DNA of 64,000 nucleotides, from positions 1 to 64,000 of the forward strand of contig URXM01000001.1 in NCBI GenBank assembly GCA_900551855.1, in the 5' to 3' direction. The DNA comes from an uncultured Eubacteriales bacterium (GTDB lineage Bacteria; Bacillota; Clostridia; Christensenellales; UBA1242). Numbering within the stretch: position 1 is the stretch's first letter; every line of letters begins with the position of its first letter. The position numbers and the translations under genes are program-made. The notes below the pieces were generated by a model that searched no databases, was not told the origin of the DNA, and saw only the letters and a program-made list of their open reading frames with translations. Below, piece by piece: positions 16,255 through 24,457 of this stretch.

Positions 16255-18359
16255 CACAACACCTTCCTTGTGGTGGATGGGGAGTGGGTGGCGAAGATTT
16301 GGTCGAAGTTTACAGACATGCTGTCGGTTGACATACTTGAATCACGGAAAACGGCATATAATGGTTTGAGTTTTGCAATTTCAGTTACAACTTCTTCGCT
16401 TACATTGCTATCAAAACAACAAATTAAATTTGGTTGAGTTTCTTCATCATATTCTCCAACAATATAAACTTTCTTTCCAGCGATTGTTTTTTCTTCAATT
16501 TTTTGTGATAACATAATTCCCATATCAAGCATAACTTGGAACAACAAATCTTCTGGATTTCTATCTTCTTTGATGTTGTTTTCAAATTGTGATAACAAAT
16601 CTTGGTTGATATCAACTGGATTATAGTAAACATCTTTCATATTACTACTATCTAGTTTTAAGACACGGAAACCAATATCTAAATCTTCAGAGTGAAATTT
16701 ATAATAATCTTCTTTCTTTGATATATCTTTCTTTTCTGTTTCTAATTTTCCGTTTTCGTTGACATAAGTCAATTTAACCTTGTCTTTAGAGCCATCAATA
16801 CCACCATTTTCATCCCATGTTTCCCAATCTTTAGCCTTTGGGTTTGCATATTTTTTCAAATCTTCAACAATTTTCTTTCCTGCACGACGGATTCTTTCTT
16901 TACCGATTTCGCAAATGTTTTTATAACCTGCCTTATATGCTTCAGAATTTTCATCACACTTTTCAGGAAGCTGAACCATAATAAATTTTCTATTTCCACC
17001 ATCTTCAGCATTTAATTGCATAACTGCATGAGCAGTTGTCGCAGAACCTGAGAAAAAGTCAAGAACAATAGTTTCTTTATCAGCACAAAATGATAAAATT
17101 TTTTTAATTAAATTCACTGGTTTTGGGTACATATTAGAAGGAGTTCCATTTCCAAGCAAATTATTTAAATCATTATATCCAGAAGAATTTGTAAAAGATG
17201 AGTCATTCATAAAATCAGCCGTATGAAAAATAAGGTTTTCATTTTTATCAACCATAGTATTTGTAATTTCATCAAATTTTTTATCTAAATATAATTGCAT
17301 TCTTAATGTGTTTTTGGTTTCTACTAATATACCTAAATCTGCAGCTTTTTGCATTCTATCTTTAGTCCATAACCATCTATTTCTTATTCCGTTCTTATCT
17401 ATCGGTTTGTAAATTTTTCCGTTGTATTCAAAATCATAATCTCCTCCCTTTGAATAGCCTTGACTTTTTGCGGCCAATATTGCCTTTGTATCACCTACTA
17501 AGTATTTACCTATCTTATCTTGTTTTATTTTTGTAAAATCATAAACCCTTTCAATTATATGTTCAAAATCCTCGGAAAAAGAATATACAATAATATAATC
17601 GTGTGAAATATCCATATATTTTTCTTGTCCTGAGCGTTGAAGTTTAGTAATGCGAGGAATACAAGTAACATAATTATGTTCGCCAAAAATTTCATCACAA
17701 ATTTTCTTTAAATTAGCAACTTCGCTATCATCTATTGAAATAAATATACTTCCACAATCTTTGTCTAATAAATCTTTTGCTAATTTAAGTCTTGGATACA
17801 TCATTGAAAGCCAATTTGAGTGGAAGCGTCCATTACTTTCAAGATTTTGCACCATACGATTTCCTTCTTCATCATAACTTTTGCTATTTTGAAGATACTC
17901 ATCAACCGAACTAGCAAAATCATCATTATAAACAAAGTCATTACCTGTGTTATATGGAGGATCAATGTAAATCATTTTGATTTTATTTAGATATGTTTCA
18001 CGAAGAAGTTTTAATACGTCAAGGTTGTCACCCTCTATGTAAAGATTTTCACTATTAAAGCCACCATTTTTTCCATCTTTGCCTACACTTTCCTCTTTGC
18101 AAGGGCGAAGAGTAGCATTGATTGGAGAATTTGCAGTGAGAATTGATTGCTTTTTCCCAGCCCAGTTAAGCATATATCTTTCGTCATTGCCATCAACAAG
18201 AACTTTGCTTAACTCTTGTTTAAGTAAATCAAAATCAACTGCTTTTATAACATTTCCATTTTCATCTTTACCTTCTGTGATGCAATTAGGAAAAAATTTA
18301 GCAATCTTTCCCACATTTTCATCCACCAAATTCTCACTCTGCATTTTTAATTTATCCAT
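16254..18359 (-). CDS. mod: Type III DNA methyltransferase, Mod subunit (N6-adenine, beta class)
   Basis: A 701-aa protein that methylates adenine in a non-palindromic target and supplies specificity to Res. Motif IV is IDPPYNTGNDF (DPPY at 133-136). The AdoMet motif I, DFFSGSATTAHA, lies near residue 435, downstream of motif IV as in beta-class enzymes. The intervening ~230-430 is the target-recognition domain, the usual variable part. Start ATG at 18359 overlaps the upstream gene's stop (TAATG); GGAGAGGAA lies in that gene's last codons. The frame is intact. Confidence 0.95.
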   Translation of the reverse strand: MDKLKMQSENLVDENVGKIAKFFPNCITEGKDENGNVIKAVDFDLLKQELSKVLVDGNDERYMLNWAGKKQSILTANSPINATLRPCKEESVGKDGKNGGFNSENLYIEGDNLDVLKLLRETYLNKIKMIYIDPPYNTGNDFVYNDDFASSVDEYLQNSKSYDEEGNRMVQNLESNGRFHSNWLSMMYPRLKLAKDLLDKDCGSIFISIDDSEVANLKKICDEIFGEHNYVTCIPRITKLQRSGQEKYMDISHDYIIVYSFSEDFEHIIERVYDFTKIKQDKIGKYLVGDTKAILAAKSQGYSKGGDYDFEYNGKIYKPIDKNGIRNRWLWTKDRMQKAADLGILVETKNTLRMQLYLDKKFDEITNTMVDKNENLIFHTADFMNDSSFTNSSGYNDLNNLLGNGTPSNMYPKPVNLIKKILSFCADKETIVLDFFSGSATTAHAVMQLNAEDGGNRKFIMVQLPEKCDENSEAYKAGYKNICEIGKERIRRAGKKIVEDLKKYANPKAKDWETWDENGGIDGSKDKVKLTYVNENGKLETEKKDISKKEDYYKFHSEDLDIGFRVLKLDSSNMKDVYYNPVDINQDLLSQFENNIKEDRNPEDLLFQVMLDMGIMLSQKIEEKTIAGKKVYIVGEYDEETQPNLICCFDSNVSEEVVTEIAKLKPLYAVFRDSSMSTDSMSVNFDQIFATHSPSTTRKVL

Positions 18360-19021
18360 TATTCCTCTCCTTGAAAATATTTTTCTAGTGATAATGTATT
18401 TAATTCCCTAAATTTTTTTTCTTTATATTCTAAAGTTGATTGCATATCTTTTCTTTTTTCTTCATTATTTGTTTTTTCTATTTTTCGATTTAACTTTCCT
18501 ATTTCTTTTGCTTTCATATCCATTATTTTTGTTACAGCTTCTTCAACTATTGGATTTAAAATGTAAATTACACCCCAGTTGCCATCATAGGTTGATAGAT
18601 CTAATTCTTGACTATATGTGTAAACGTACATTTTTTGACTAAGTAAATTTATAGTAGGATCACTATACGGGAACATATAAGCATGAGTTGAAATATTATG
18701 AAGCCCCCAAATATATAATTTTTCATTTTTCTTTAAATTTTCAAGACTTTTCCTTAATTGTCTTTGTTTTAATTTTTGCTTAAATTTTTTTATAACTGGC
18801 TTGGAAGCGAAAAAAATTATATATACTAAAATTAGACTTAGAGTTATCGTAAATATTAAACCAAAAACAAAACCGTTTTCTTCCCTAAATTGCTTTAAGT
18901 AAAGTTTTTCTGCTAATTCATCATTTATAAATAGTAAAATTCCACTAAAAATACATAATGATGGCAATAATATTTTTAAAGGTATTTGTATCCACTTAGG
19001 TATTTTATCAATCCAATCCAT
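18359..19021 (-). CDS. SieB-like superinfection-exclusion membrane protein
   Basis: A 220-aa protein. The N-terminal ~75 residues resemble the superinfection exclusion SieB family: IPLKILLPSLCIFSG helix, short E-K-L-Y-L-x-x-F-R-E-E-N-G linker, then a second helix. A basic segment, a middle domain with a Y-x-W-G-L-H stretch, and a C-terminal coiled coil follow. The start is placed at 19021 because GGAG sits 6 nt upstream; the longer ATG at 19060 has no site. It is the first gene of the mod operon, translationally coupled to mod. Likely a membrane-located anti-phage protein (family knowledge plus context). Confidence 0.65.
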   Translation of the reverse strand: MDWIDKIPKWIQIPLKILLPSLCIFSGILLFINDELAEKLYLKQFREENGFVFGLIFTITLSLILVYIIFFASKPVIKKFKQKLKQRQLRKSLENLKKNEKLYIWGLHNISTHAYMFPYSDPTINLLSQKMYVYTYSQELDLSTYDGNWGVIYILNPIVEEAVTKIMDMKAKEIGKLNRKIEKTNNEEKRKDMQSTLEYKEKKFRELNTLSLEKYFQGEE

Positions 19022-19107
19022 TTTTTCTCCAATTTTTTTGTTCTCTTTTCCGCATTTCAACTTTTGACTTAACTATTATAACATTTATTTGCTTAAACAT
19101 AAAAAAT

Positions 19108-19995
19108 TTAGTATTTAATTTTAAAATAATCTAAATATTTTTTGTATTTGTCTTGAGCGGATAGGCAAGTGTCTAGCAAAAAGCTTTTTTCGGTTTTCCA
19201 TTCTCTTAGTCCGCGATAATAATACATTTTTATCTCATCTTCAATAATAAATGGAACGATATTGTTTGCTAAACATTCCTTAAACATGATAAGTCTACCA
19301 ATTCTGCCGTTGCCATCTTGAAAAGGGTGTATGTTTTCAAAATGATAATGAAATGCAATTATATCTTCAATAGTTTTATTTTTTAGCGAATTGTATGTTG
19401 TCAACAATTGTTTCATTTTTTTTGCCACATTCTCAGGCTGACAAGTTTCATTTCCGCCAACTTCATTTGGGCGACTTTTATAGTCTCCAACATTAAACCA
19501 AGATTTTAGACTATCACTCGTCCCAACTTTTAAAGTGAAATGCAGTTCTTTTATAAATTTCTCTGTCAAAGACTTTTTTGCATTATCAATAACAAGGTCA
19601 AAGCATTTAAAGTGATTGTTTGTTTCTACAATGTCATCAACTTTAACACCTTTTGTTTCGCCAATAGTGTTTGTTTCAAATATAAGTCTTGTTTGTTCTT
19701 CGGTAAGAGTGCTACCTTCAATATGATTTGAATTATATGTCAGTGCAATTTGAGTTTTATGATATATTCCACCTTTAAGGTGCATATCCTTTTCTTCTTT
19801 TAAAATGTTCAAAAGTTCGTTATCGCTAAACTTTTTTTCATCAATTCTATTAGGTTTTATAGCGTCTTCTGGAATATTCCAAGTTTTGCCTGTTATAAAA
19901 GCGCCTTTAATTCTGCCTTTAGCACAATAATTTCTAACAGACCTTTCGCTTAAATCCCATTTTTTCGCAACTTCACTAACTGAAAGATATTTCAT
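19108..19995 (-). CDS. Fic-domain AMPylator with N-terminal HTH
   Basis: A 295-aa protein. Residues 1-50 form an excisionase/MerR-like HTH (SVSEVAKKWDLSERSVRNY). The inhibitory helix motif S-x-x-x-E-G is SNHIEG at about 89-94, placing it in the class with N-terminal self-inhibition. The Fic core HPFQDGNGR is complete at about 223-231, so AMP transfer to a target hydroxyl is expected once inhibition is relieved. AAAAGGAA precedes the ATG. A 9-bp inverted repeat at 20039-20084 lies 44-89 bp upstream and may be its operator. It heads the island unit 1 minus-strand block, probably as a separate transcript from the RM genes. Confidence 0.9.
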   Translation of the reverse strand: MKYLSVSEVAKKWDLSERSVRNYCAKGRIKGAFITGKTWNIPEDAIKPNRIDEKKFSDNELLNILKEEKDMHLKGGIYHKTQIALTYNSNHIEGSTLTEEQTRLIFETNTIGETKGVKVDDIVETNNHFKCFDLVIDNAKKSLTEKFIKELHFTLKVGTSDSLKSWFNVGDYKSRPNEVGGNETCQPENVAKKMKQLLTTYNSLKNKTIEDIIAFHYHFENIHPFQDGNGRIGRLIMFKECLANNIVPFIIEDEIKMYYYRGLREWKTEKSFLLDTCLSAQDKYKKYLDYFKIKY

Positions 19996-20038
19996 AAATT
20001 AGATTCCTTTTTATTGAATTAGTAAAATTATAAAAAAA

Positions 20039-20084
20039 TATCGGCAAAAAGTCAAGAAAAAATAAATGTATAAAATTGCCGATA
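20039..20084. promoter_or_regulatory. Inverted repeat upstream of fic, candidate operator
   Basis: TATCGGCAA (20039-20047) and TTGCCGATA (20076-20084) are perfect 9-bp arms 28 bp apart. The position fits autoregulation by the HTH domain of the Fic protein. Confidence 0.45.
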
Positions 20085-20170
20085 AGGGAAATTTATCTTA
20101 AAAGAAATTTAAATAGCTTCTTAGAGTTTTAGGCAGTTTTAAATAGTCAAAGATGTTAAACTTTAGCACA

Positions 20171-20215
20171 TTTGCTGTCAACTGTTGTCAAGTTGTAAAG
20201 TGGTTTGACAGCAAA
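20171..20215 (+). repeat. Putative arm-type iterons next to the middle att site
   Basis: TTTGCTGTCAA (20171), CTGTTGTCAA (20182) and the inverted TTGACAGCAAA (20205-20215). The first two have an 11-bp period; the first and third form an 11-bp inverted repeat. Related to 10469-10490. Confidence 0.45.
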
Positions 20216-20296
20216 TTCATTTTTCAAAGGTTATATCTTTTATAAAATATAAGAGTTTATGATATGTGTTTAATTTTTTAATAAAAAACACTTATT

Positions 20297-20341
20297 CTGA
20301 TAAGGTGGGGGTCGGTGGTTCGAGTCCACTCAAGCCAACCA
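20297..20341 (+). repeat. Attachment-site repeat, copy 2 (between island units)
   Basis: 45 bp identical to the tRNA-Ile 3' part (10266-10310). Upstream bases differ, so there is no 5' half and this is not a gene. Confidence 0.92.
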
Positions 20342-20343
20342 AT

Positions 20344-20372
20344 AAAAGAGAGTTATTACAGCTCTCTTTTTT
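20344..20372 (+). terminator. Terminator after att copy 2
   Basis: AAGAGAG/CTCTCTT stem (20346-20352 with 20362-20368) plus a T run. Its position mirrors the terminator after the intact tRNA but the sequence differs. Confidence 0.7.
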
Positions 20373-20498
20373 GTTGCAAAAACCTTTCAAAAGCCCTATT
20401 TTTAGAGCTTTTATAAGGATTTTCGTTGGTAGTTCGAGAGCTGAATAACGGCTTTTTATTGCTTTTTTATCAAAAATAGGTCAAATTTAGTGTAGCAA

Positions 20499-21052
20499 AT
20501 GCACCCTAAACAAGATGAGGTTTTTGTAGATATGGGTGCATATATTGGAGATACAACATTAGATTTTATAAATTCATACGGCACAGATAGTTATAAAAAA
20601 ATTTATTGTTATGAAATGACAAAAAAATCATTAGAAAGCGCGAAAAAAATTTAAACACATACGATAACATTATTTTTAAAAACTTTGCGGTAAGTGATAA
20701 AAATGGAAAACTATATATGTGTGAAAATGGTTATTCAAGTTCTGCAAATCAAATTAGTACAAACGGCGAAATAGAAGTTGATTGTGTTAGTTTAGATAAT
20801 GATATTAGTGAAAAAATAACAACAATAAAAATGGATATTGAAGGTGGCGAGAAAAAAGCACTTAAAGGTTGCAAAAATCATATAATTGATGAAAGTCCAA
20901 ATCTTTTAATATCAGTTTACCATAATAATAGTGATATAATTGAAATTCCCAAGATGATTTCAGGTTATAACAAAAATTATAAATTTTATTTGCGTTATTA
21001 CGGTGGTCCGTTGTATGCAACTGAAATAGTGCTAATTTGTATAAAAAAATAA
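20499..21052 (+). pseudogene. FkbM-like methyltransferase, truncated and frameshifted
   Basis: The first part (20499-20654) reads EVFVDMGAYIGDTT (SAM motif I) and IYCYEM, then stops. In the next frame the protein continues NIIFKNFAVSDKNGK and has the family's IKMDIEGGEKKALKG motif, ending at 21052. Adding one A to the A7 run at 20643-20649 restores a single frame of ~184 codons. The start also lacks the usual N-terminal segment, and an in-frame TAG lies two codons upstream. It is therefore a dead fragment of a sugar/SAM methyltransferase carried in island unit 2. Confidence 0.8.
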
Positions 21053-21093
21053 GAAGAAAAAAAATATATTTTTATGAAACATTAAAATATATT

Positions 21094-21121
21094 TTGTAAA
21101 AAATTTTTATAATAGTATACT
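21094..21121 (+). promoter_or_regulatory. Promoter of the InlB/BspA surface protein
   Basis: TTGTAA (21094-21099), 16 bp, TATACT (21116-21121). The ATG follows at 21145 after a weak GGTAGGTG site. Confidence 0.5.
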
Positions 21122-21144
21122 AATTACAAAATGGTAGGTGTTTT

Positions 21145-23382
21145 ATGAAAATTAATTTTTTAAAATGGCTTATGTTTTTACTAATTGTTGGAATTATAGT
21201 TGCAGTTGTTTTATTGGTTACATCAAAACATGAATATTGTATTCAATTTCGTGCTGATAACATAGTTGTTGAAGAAATTTACACGGCAGGTAAAGAAACA
21301 ATAGAACTGCCAACGGCACCAGTAAAGCAAGGATATACCTTTAAAGGTTGGTATTTTGACAACGGCACTTGGACTAATAAGTTAGAAGAAACCACATATA
21401 AAGATATTGAATTAAAAAATAATGTAACAGTTTACGCATATTATGAACAAGACGAAGTTGTAGCTACAAAATATGACATAACATTTATGGCAGACGGACA
21501 AGTTATTGAAATAATAAAAACATCAGGGAATGAACTCATAACATTGCCAACGGCACCAGTAAAGCAAGGATATACCTTTAAAGGTTGGTACTTTGACGAG
21601 AATACATGGACACAAAAGTTGGAAGCAAACACATACGAGAGCATAGAACTAGACGAAAATAAAACAGTTTATGCATATTATGAACAAGACGAAGTTGTAG
21701 CTGCAAAATATGACATAACATTTATGGCAGACGGACAAGTTATTGAAACAATAAAAACATCAGGGAATGAACTCATAACATTGCCAACAGCACCAACAAA
21801 GCAAGGATATACCTTTAAAGGTTGGTACTTTGACGAGAATACATGGACACAAAAGTTGGAAGCAAACACATACGAGAGCATAGAACTAGACGAAAATAAA
21901 ACAGTTTATGCATATTATGAACAAGACGAAGTTGTTGCAATTGAATACATAATTGACGGAAATGGCAATATAACAGGAGTAAATAATATAGATGGTATTA
22001 CTGAACTTATAATCCCAAATCGAGTTAATGGAACAACAGTTAAAAGTTTACAAAGTTATTTATTTAAAAATAATAAAACTTTACAACACATAGAACTTCC
22101 AGACACAATTTTGGATGTTGGATTAGGAACATTTCAAGATTGTTCTAACTTAAATTTCGTAAAACTTCCTGCAAACATCACCGTTTTATATGAATATACA
22201 TTTAAAAATTGCACAGCACTAAAATCAATTACACTTCCAAACACACTAATAGAAATAAGAAGTGATTGTTTTAGAAATAGTGGGTTAGAGTCGATAGACT
22301 TTCCGGATTCTTTAACGGACATATGGCGATACACTTTTGGATTTTGTGAAAATTTATCGACTGTTAATTTAAATAAGGTTGAATATATCGGAGATATGGC
22401 TTTTCAAAATTGTACAAATTTAACAGCAATTGAACTTCCTGAAACTTTAAAAGATTTTGGTCAAGATGTTTTTGGTGATTGTTTATTACTTGAAGATATA
22501 ACTTTGCCAGATGTTAAGTTGGATTTATATTATTCATCATTTTATAATACGAAATATTTTAATACAAAAAGTAATTGGGAAAATGAAGTTTTATACATTG
22601 GTAAACATTTAATTACAGTAAGCAGAGATTTTAACGCTACATCATACACTGTAAAAGAAGGCACAATAGATATTGCCGAATGTGCATTTAATAGGCCTTC
22701 AACCAAAACACTAAAAACCATAAATATACCAGAAAGCGTATTGTATATTGGAAAAGATGCTTTTAAGTATATGTCAACACTTTCAACTGCAAATTTACCT
22801 CAAAACTTAATAGGTATTGGAAAAGATGCATTTTTGGGTACACAAATTGTAAGTTCAACGAGTTCATATTGGGAAGGTAATTATTTATATGTAAGCAATT
22901 ATCTTATTGATATTAAGGAAACAAACATTGAATCTATTGAAATTAAAGAAGGTACACTTGGAATTATTGATGGAAAATTGATTGCAAATTCTTACTCTTC
23001 ATCTGTTACATCACTAACTTTGCCTAGTTCTTTAAAATTTATCGGTAAAAATAACTTTGAAAGATTTAAAATTACTAATGTTGTACTTCCAGCAAATTTA
23101 CAAATAATTGGTGAAAAAGCATTTTATTATTGTGGTAGTTTAACGAGTGTTGATACATCTAATTGTGTAAATTTAACCAAAATATGTGATAGTGCTTTTG
23201 CAGGTTGTAACATTGCAGAGATTACAATTCCACAAACTGTTGAATTTATTGAAGGTTATATATTTAATTTTAACAAAAACATAATTGTGAATTGTCAAAT
23301 TCCTCAAAAACCACCAACATGGGACGATTTATGGAGCCAAGTTAATAATGGAACCATCCAAATAAATTGGGGAGTTATTTAA
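21145..23382 (+). CDS. InlB-repeat plus BspA LRR surface protein, island cargo
   Basis: A 745-aa protein with one N-terminal helix (residues 7-27) acting as an uncleaved anchor or signal; no lipobox is present. Three InlB B-type repeats of 79 residues follow (about 28-106, 107-185, 186-264), each with GYTFKGWYF and ending VYAYYEQDE. About 18 BspA/LRR_5 units (about 290-720) follow with the I-x-x-x-A-F-x-x-C pattern. The C-terminus has no sorting motif. It is likely surface-exposed and adhesive. It is the only intact gene of island unit 2. The last two InlB repeats are almost identical in DNA. Confidence 0.85.
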   Translation: MKINFLKWLMFLLIVGIIVAVVLLVTSKHEYCIQFRADNIVVEEIYTAGKETIELPTAPVKQGYTFKGWYFDNGTWTNKLEETTYKDIELKNNVTVYAYYEQDEVVATKYDITFMADGQVIEIIKTSGNELITLPTAPVKQGYTFKGWYFDENTWTQKLEANTYESIELDENKTVYAYYEQDEVVAAKYDITFMADGQVIETIKTSGNELITLPTAPTKQGYTFKGWYFDENTWTQKLEANTYESIELDENKTVYAYYEQDEVVAIEYIIDGNGNITGVNNIDGITELIIPNRVNGTTVKSLQSYLFKNNKTLQHIELPDTILDVGLGTFQDCSNLNFVKLPANITVLYEYTFKNCTALKSITLPNTLIEIRSDCFRNSGLESIDFPDSLTDIWRYTFGFCENLSTVNLNKVEYIGDMAFQNCTNLTAIELPETLKDFGQDVFGDCLLLEDITLPDVKLDLYYSSFYNTKYFNTKSNWENEVLYIGKHLITVSRDFNATSYTVKEGTIDIAECAFNRPSTKTLKTINIPESVLYIGKDAFKYMSTLSTANLPQNLIGIGKDAFLGTQIVSSTSSYWEGNYLYVSNYLIDIKETNIESIEIKEGTLGIIDGKLIANSYSSSVTSLTLPSSLKFIGKNNFERFKITNVVLPANLQIIGEKAFYYCGSLTSVDTSNCVNLTKICDSAFAGCNIAEITIPQTVEFIEGYIFNFNKNIIVNCQIPQKPPTWDDLWSQVNNGTIQINWGVI
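21468..21941 (+). repeat. Tandem 237-bp coding repeat, two near-identical units
   Basis: Units 21468-21704 and 21705-21941 differ at only a handful of bases. They encode two InlB repeats of the 745-aa protein; the first repeat (from about 21229) is more diverged. Confidence 0.85.
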
Positions 23383-23445
23383 TAAAAAAAAATATTAGTA
23401 CAAATAACCCGTAGGGTTAAAATTGCTCTCATTTTTTTATTTAAA

Positions 23446-23486
23446 AAATCGCTGTAAGTCTTTATTTATAAGGGTTATAGCGATTT
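23446..23486. repeat. Right terminal palindrome of the island
   Basis: Itself an inverted repeat (AAATCGCT...AGCGATTT) and matching the reverse complement of 10347-10387. It lies about 150 bp inside the right att copy. Confidence 0.75.
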
Positions 23487-23639
23487 TAAATTTAAAACAT
23501 AAAGCATAAAAATACAAATTTATAGACATTAAAAAATCTATCATTATACTGTTGCAATTATTTTTAAAGAATAAAAAATGCTTTTATTTAAAGCACTTTA
23601 ATGCATAGGGTTTCCACCTAAATAGGTGATATTCTTTAC

Positions 23640-23684
23640 CTGATAAGGTGGGGGTCGGTGGTTCGAGTCCACTCAAGCCAACCA
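23640..23684 (+). repeat. Attachment-site repeat, copy 3 (attR)
   Basis: 45 bp identical to the tRNA-Ile 3' part; one more base upstream also matches. The following terminator at 23697 is probably the original one of the host tRNA. Confidence 0.92.
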
Positions 23685-23696
23685 GTTGTGATTTTG

Positions 23697-23731
23697 GCAT
23701 ACAAGGAAATTTATGTCTTGTATGCTTTTTT
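23697..23731 (+). terminator. Terminator right of attR
   Basis: GCATACAAG (23697-23705) pairs with CTTGTATGC (23717-23725), then T6. Confidence 0.88.
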
Positions 23732-23949
23732 GTTTTATATATGAGTTTGTGTAAAAATTTTGGTCAAATTTTGGATATAAATTGCCGTATATTAAACACA
23801 ATTTTCTAGTTGATATGCTTTTTATGTTTGTGTGTATAAAGTTGTTTATATTTTTAAATATTCATAATTGAATAATGTTCAAATTCCAGTTTTATTATTG
23901 AATTTTAAGGTTTGTTTATAAAGCATTTACCCTAAATCCCTTTTTTGGA

Positions 23950-23970
23950 ACAATATTTATGCTATATTGT
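23950..23970 (+). promoter_or_regulatory. Palindrome over the -10 of the WYL operon
   Basis: ACAATAT (23950-23956) and ATATTGT (23964-23970) are perfect 7-bp arms enclosing an extended -10 (TGcTATATT ending at 23968). Candidate operator for the WYL regulator two genes on. Confidence 0.5.
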
Positions 23971-23990
23971 AAACAATAGGGAGGAAAACA

Positions 23991-24446
23991 ATGAAGAGAG
24001 ATGGTAATATATTAGTGTTAAAATATTGCATAAGATCTTATAGAGGTTTTGTAAAACAAACAAAAATTATGCTCGACTTTAAGAATATGATAGGGTGTCT
24101 TTCTAAAGGTAATCCGTTATCAGAATTATTGCGTGATGAAGACAAAATTGGAATTCAAAATTATGAAAAACATGAATTTAAAATTAAGAATACAGATAAC
24201 ATTGAAGCAGAGATAAAAAAATTGGGGGATATATGCAAAGGATGGAATGATAAGTATGTTGAGCCTTATTTTTACAAAGATAAAATAGGGAATATTCGCC
24301 CAGTGTATGATGGATATGATTGGGAAGTTAATCTTGAATATGATGATGGTAGTCATAAGAATTTTGAAGGGGCTAGAAGTGAGCCAGATAATTTTAATGA
24401 TTTTGTTAAAATTGTAGCTGAAATAGTAAACAAAAATTTAGATTAA
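23991..24446 (+). CDS. Hypothetical protein, first gene of the WYL operon
   Basis: A 151-aa acidic soluble protein. The last ~45 residues (DGYDWEVNLEYDDG...PDNFNDFVKIV) form a small alpha/beta unit of a kind often seen beside WYL regulators in Clostridia, with the W-x-V-x-L-x-Y-x-D-G core; I have no family name for it. GGGAGG precedes the ATG. It ends 11 bp before the WYL gene, so it is the same operon. No function assigned. Confidence 0.65.
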   Translation: MKRDGNILVLKYCIRSYRGFVKQTKIMLDFKNMIGCLSKGNPLSELLRDEDKIGIQNYEKHEFKIKNTDNIEAEIKKLGDICKGWNDKYVEPYFYKDKIGNIRPVYDGYDWEVNLEYDDGSHKNFEGARSEPDNFNDFVKIVAEIVNKNLD

Positions 24447-24457
24447 AGGAGATTACA

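Noticed and set aside
19022..19060. Longer N-terminus for the SieB-like protein
   Set aside because: The upstream ATG has no ribosome site, and the added residues are polar and unlike the family start; GGAG fits the ATG at 19021.
20297..20341. Second and third tRNA-Ile genes
   Set aside because: Only the 3' 45 bp are present at 20297 and 23640; there is no acceptor 5' strand or D arm, so these are att repeats.
20266..20448. 60-aa ORF covering att copy 2
   Set aside because: It reads through the tRNA 3' remnant and its terminator; no ribosome site and no coding character.
9676..21052. Stop-codon reassignment explaining the broken genes at 9514 and 20499
   Set aside because: Both breaks are TAA after a frame change at a homopolymer, and intact genes end normally with TAA and TGA.
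21229..21941. CRISPR-like tandem repeat
   Set aside because: The 237-bp period is an in-frame protein repeat without spacers.
10311..23639. Hidden integrase or excisionase in the island
   Set aside because: No tyrosine-recombinase R...HxxR...Y pattern in any long frame; the only excisionase-like HTH is fused to the Fic domain.
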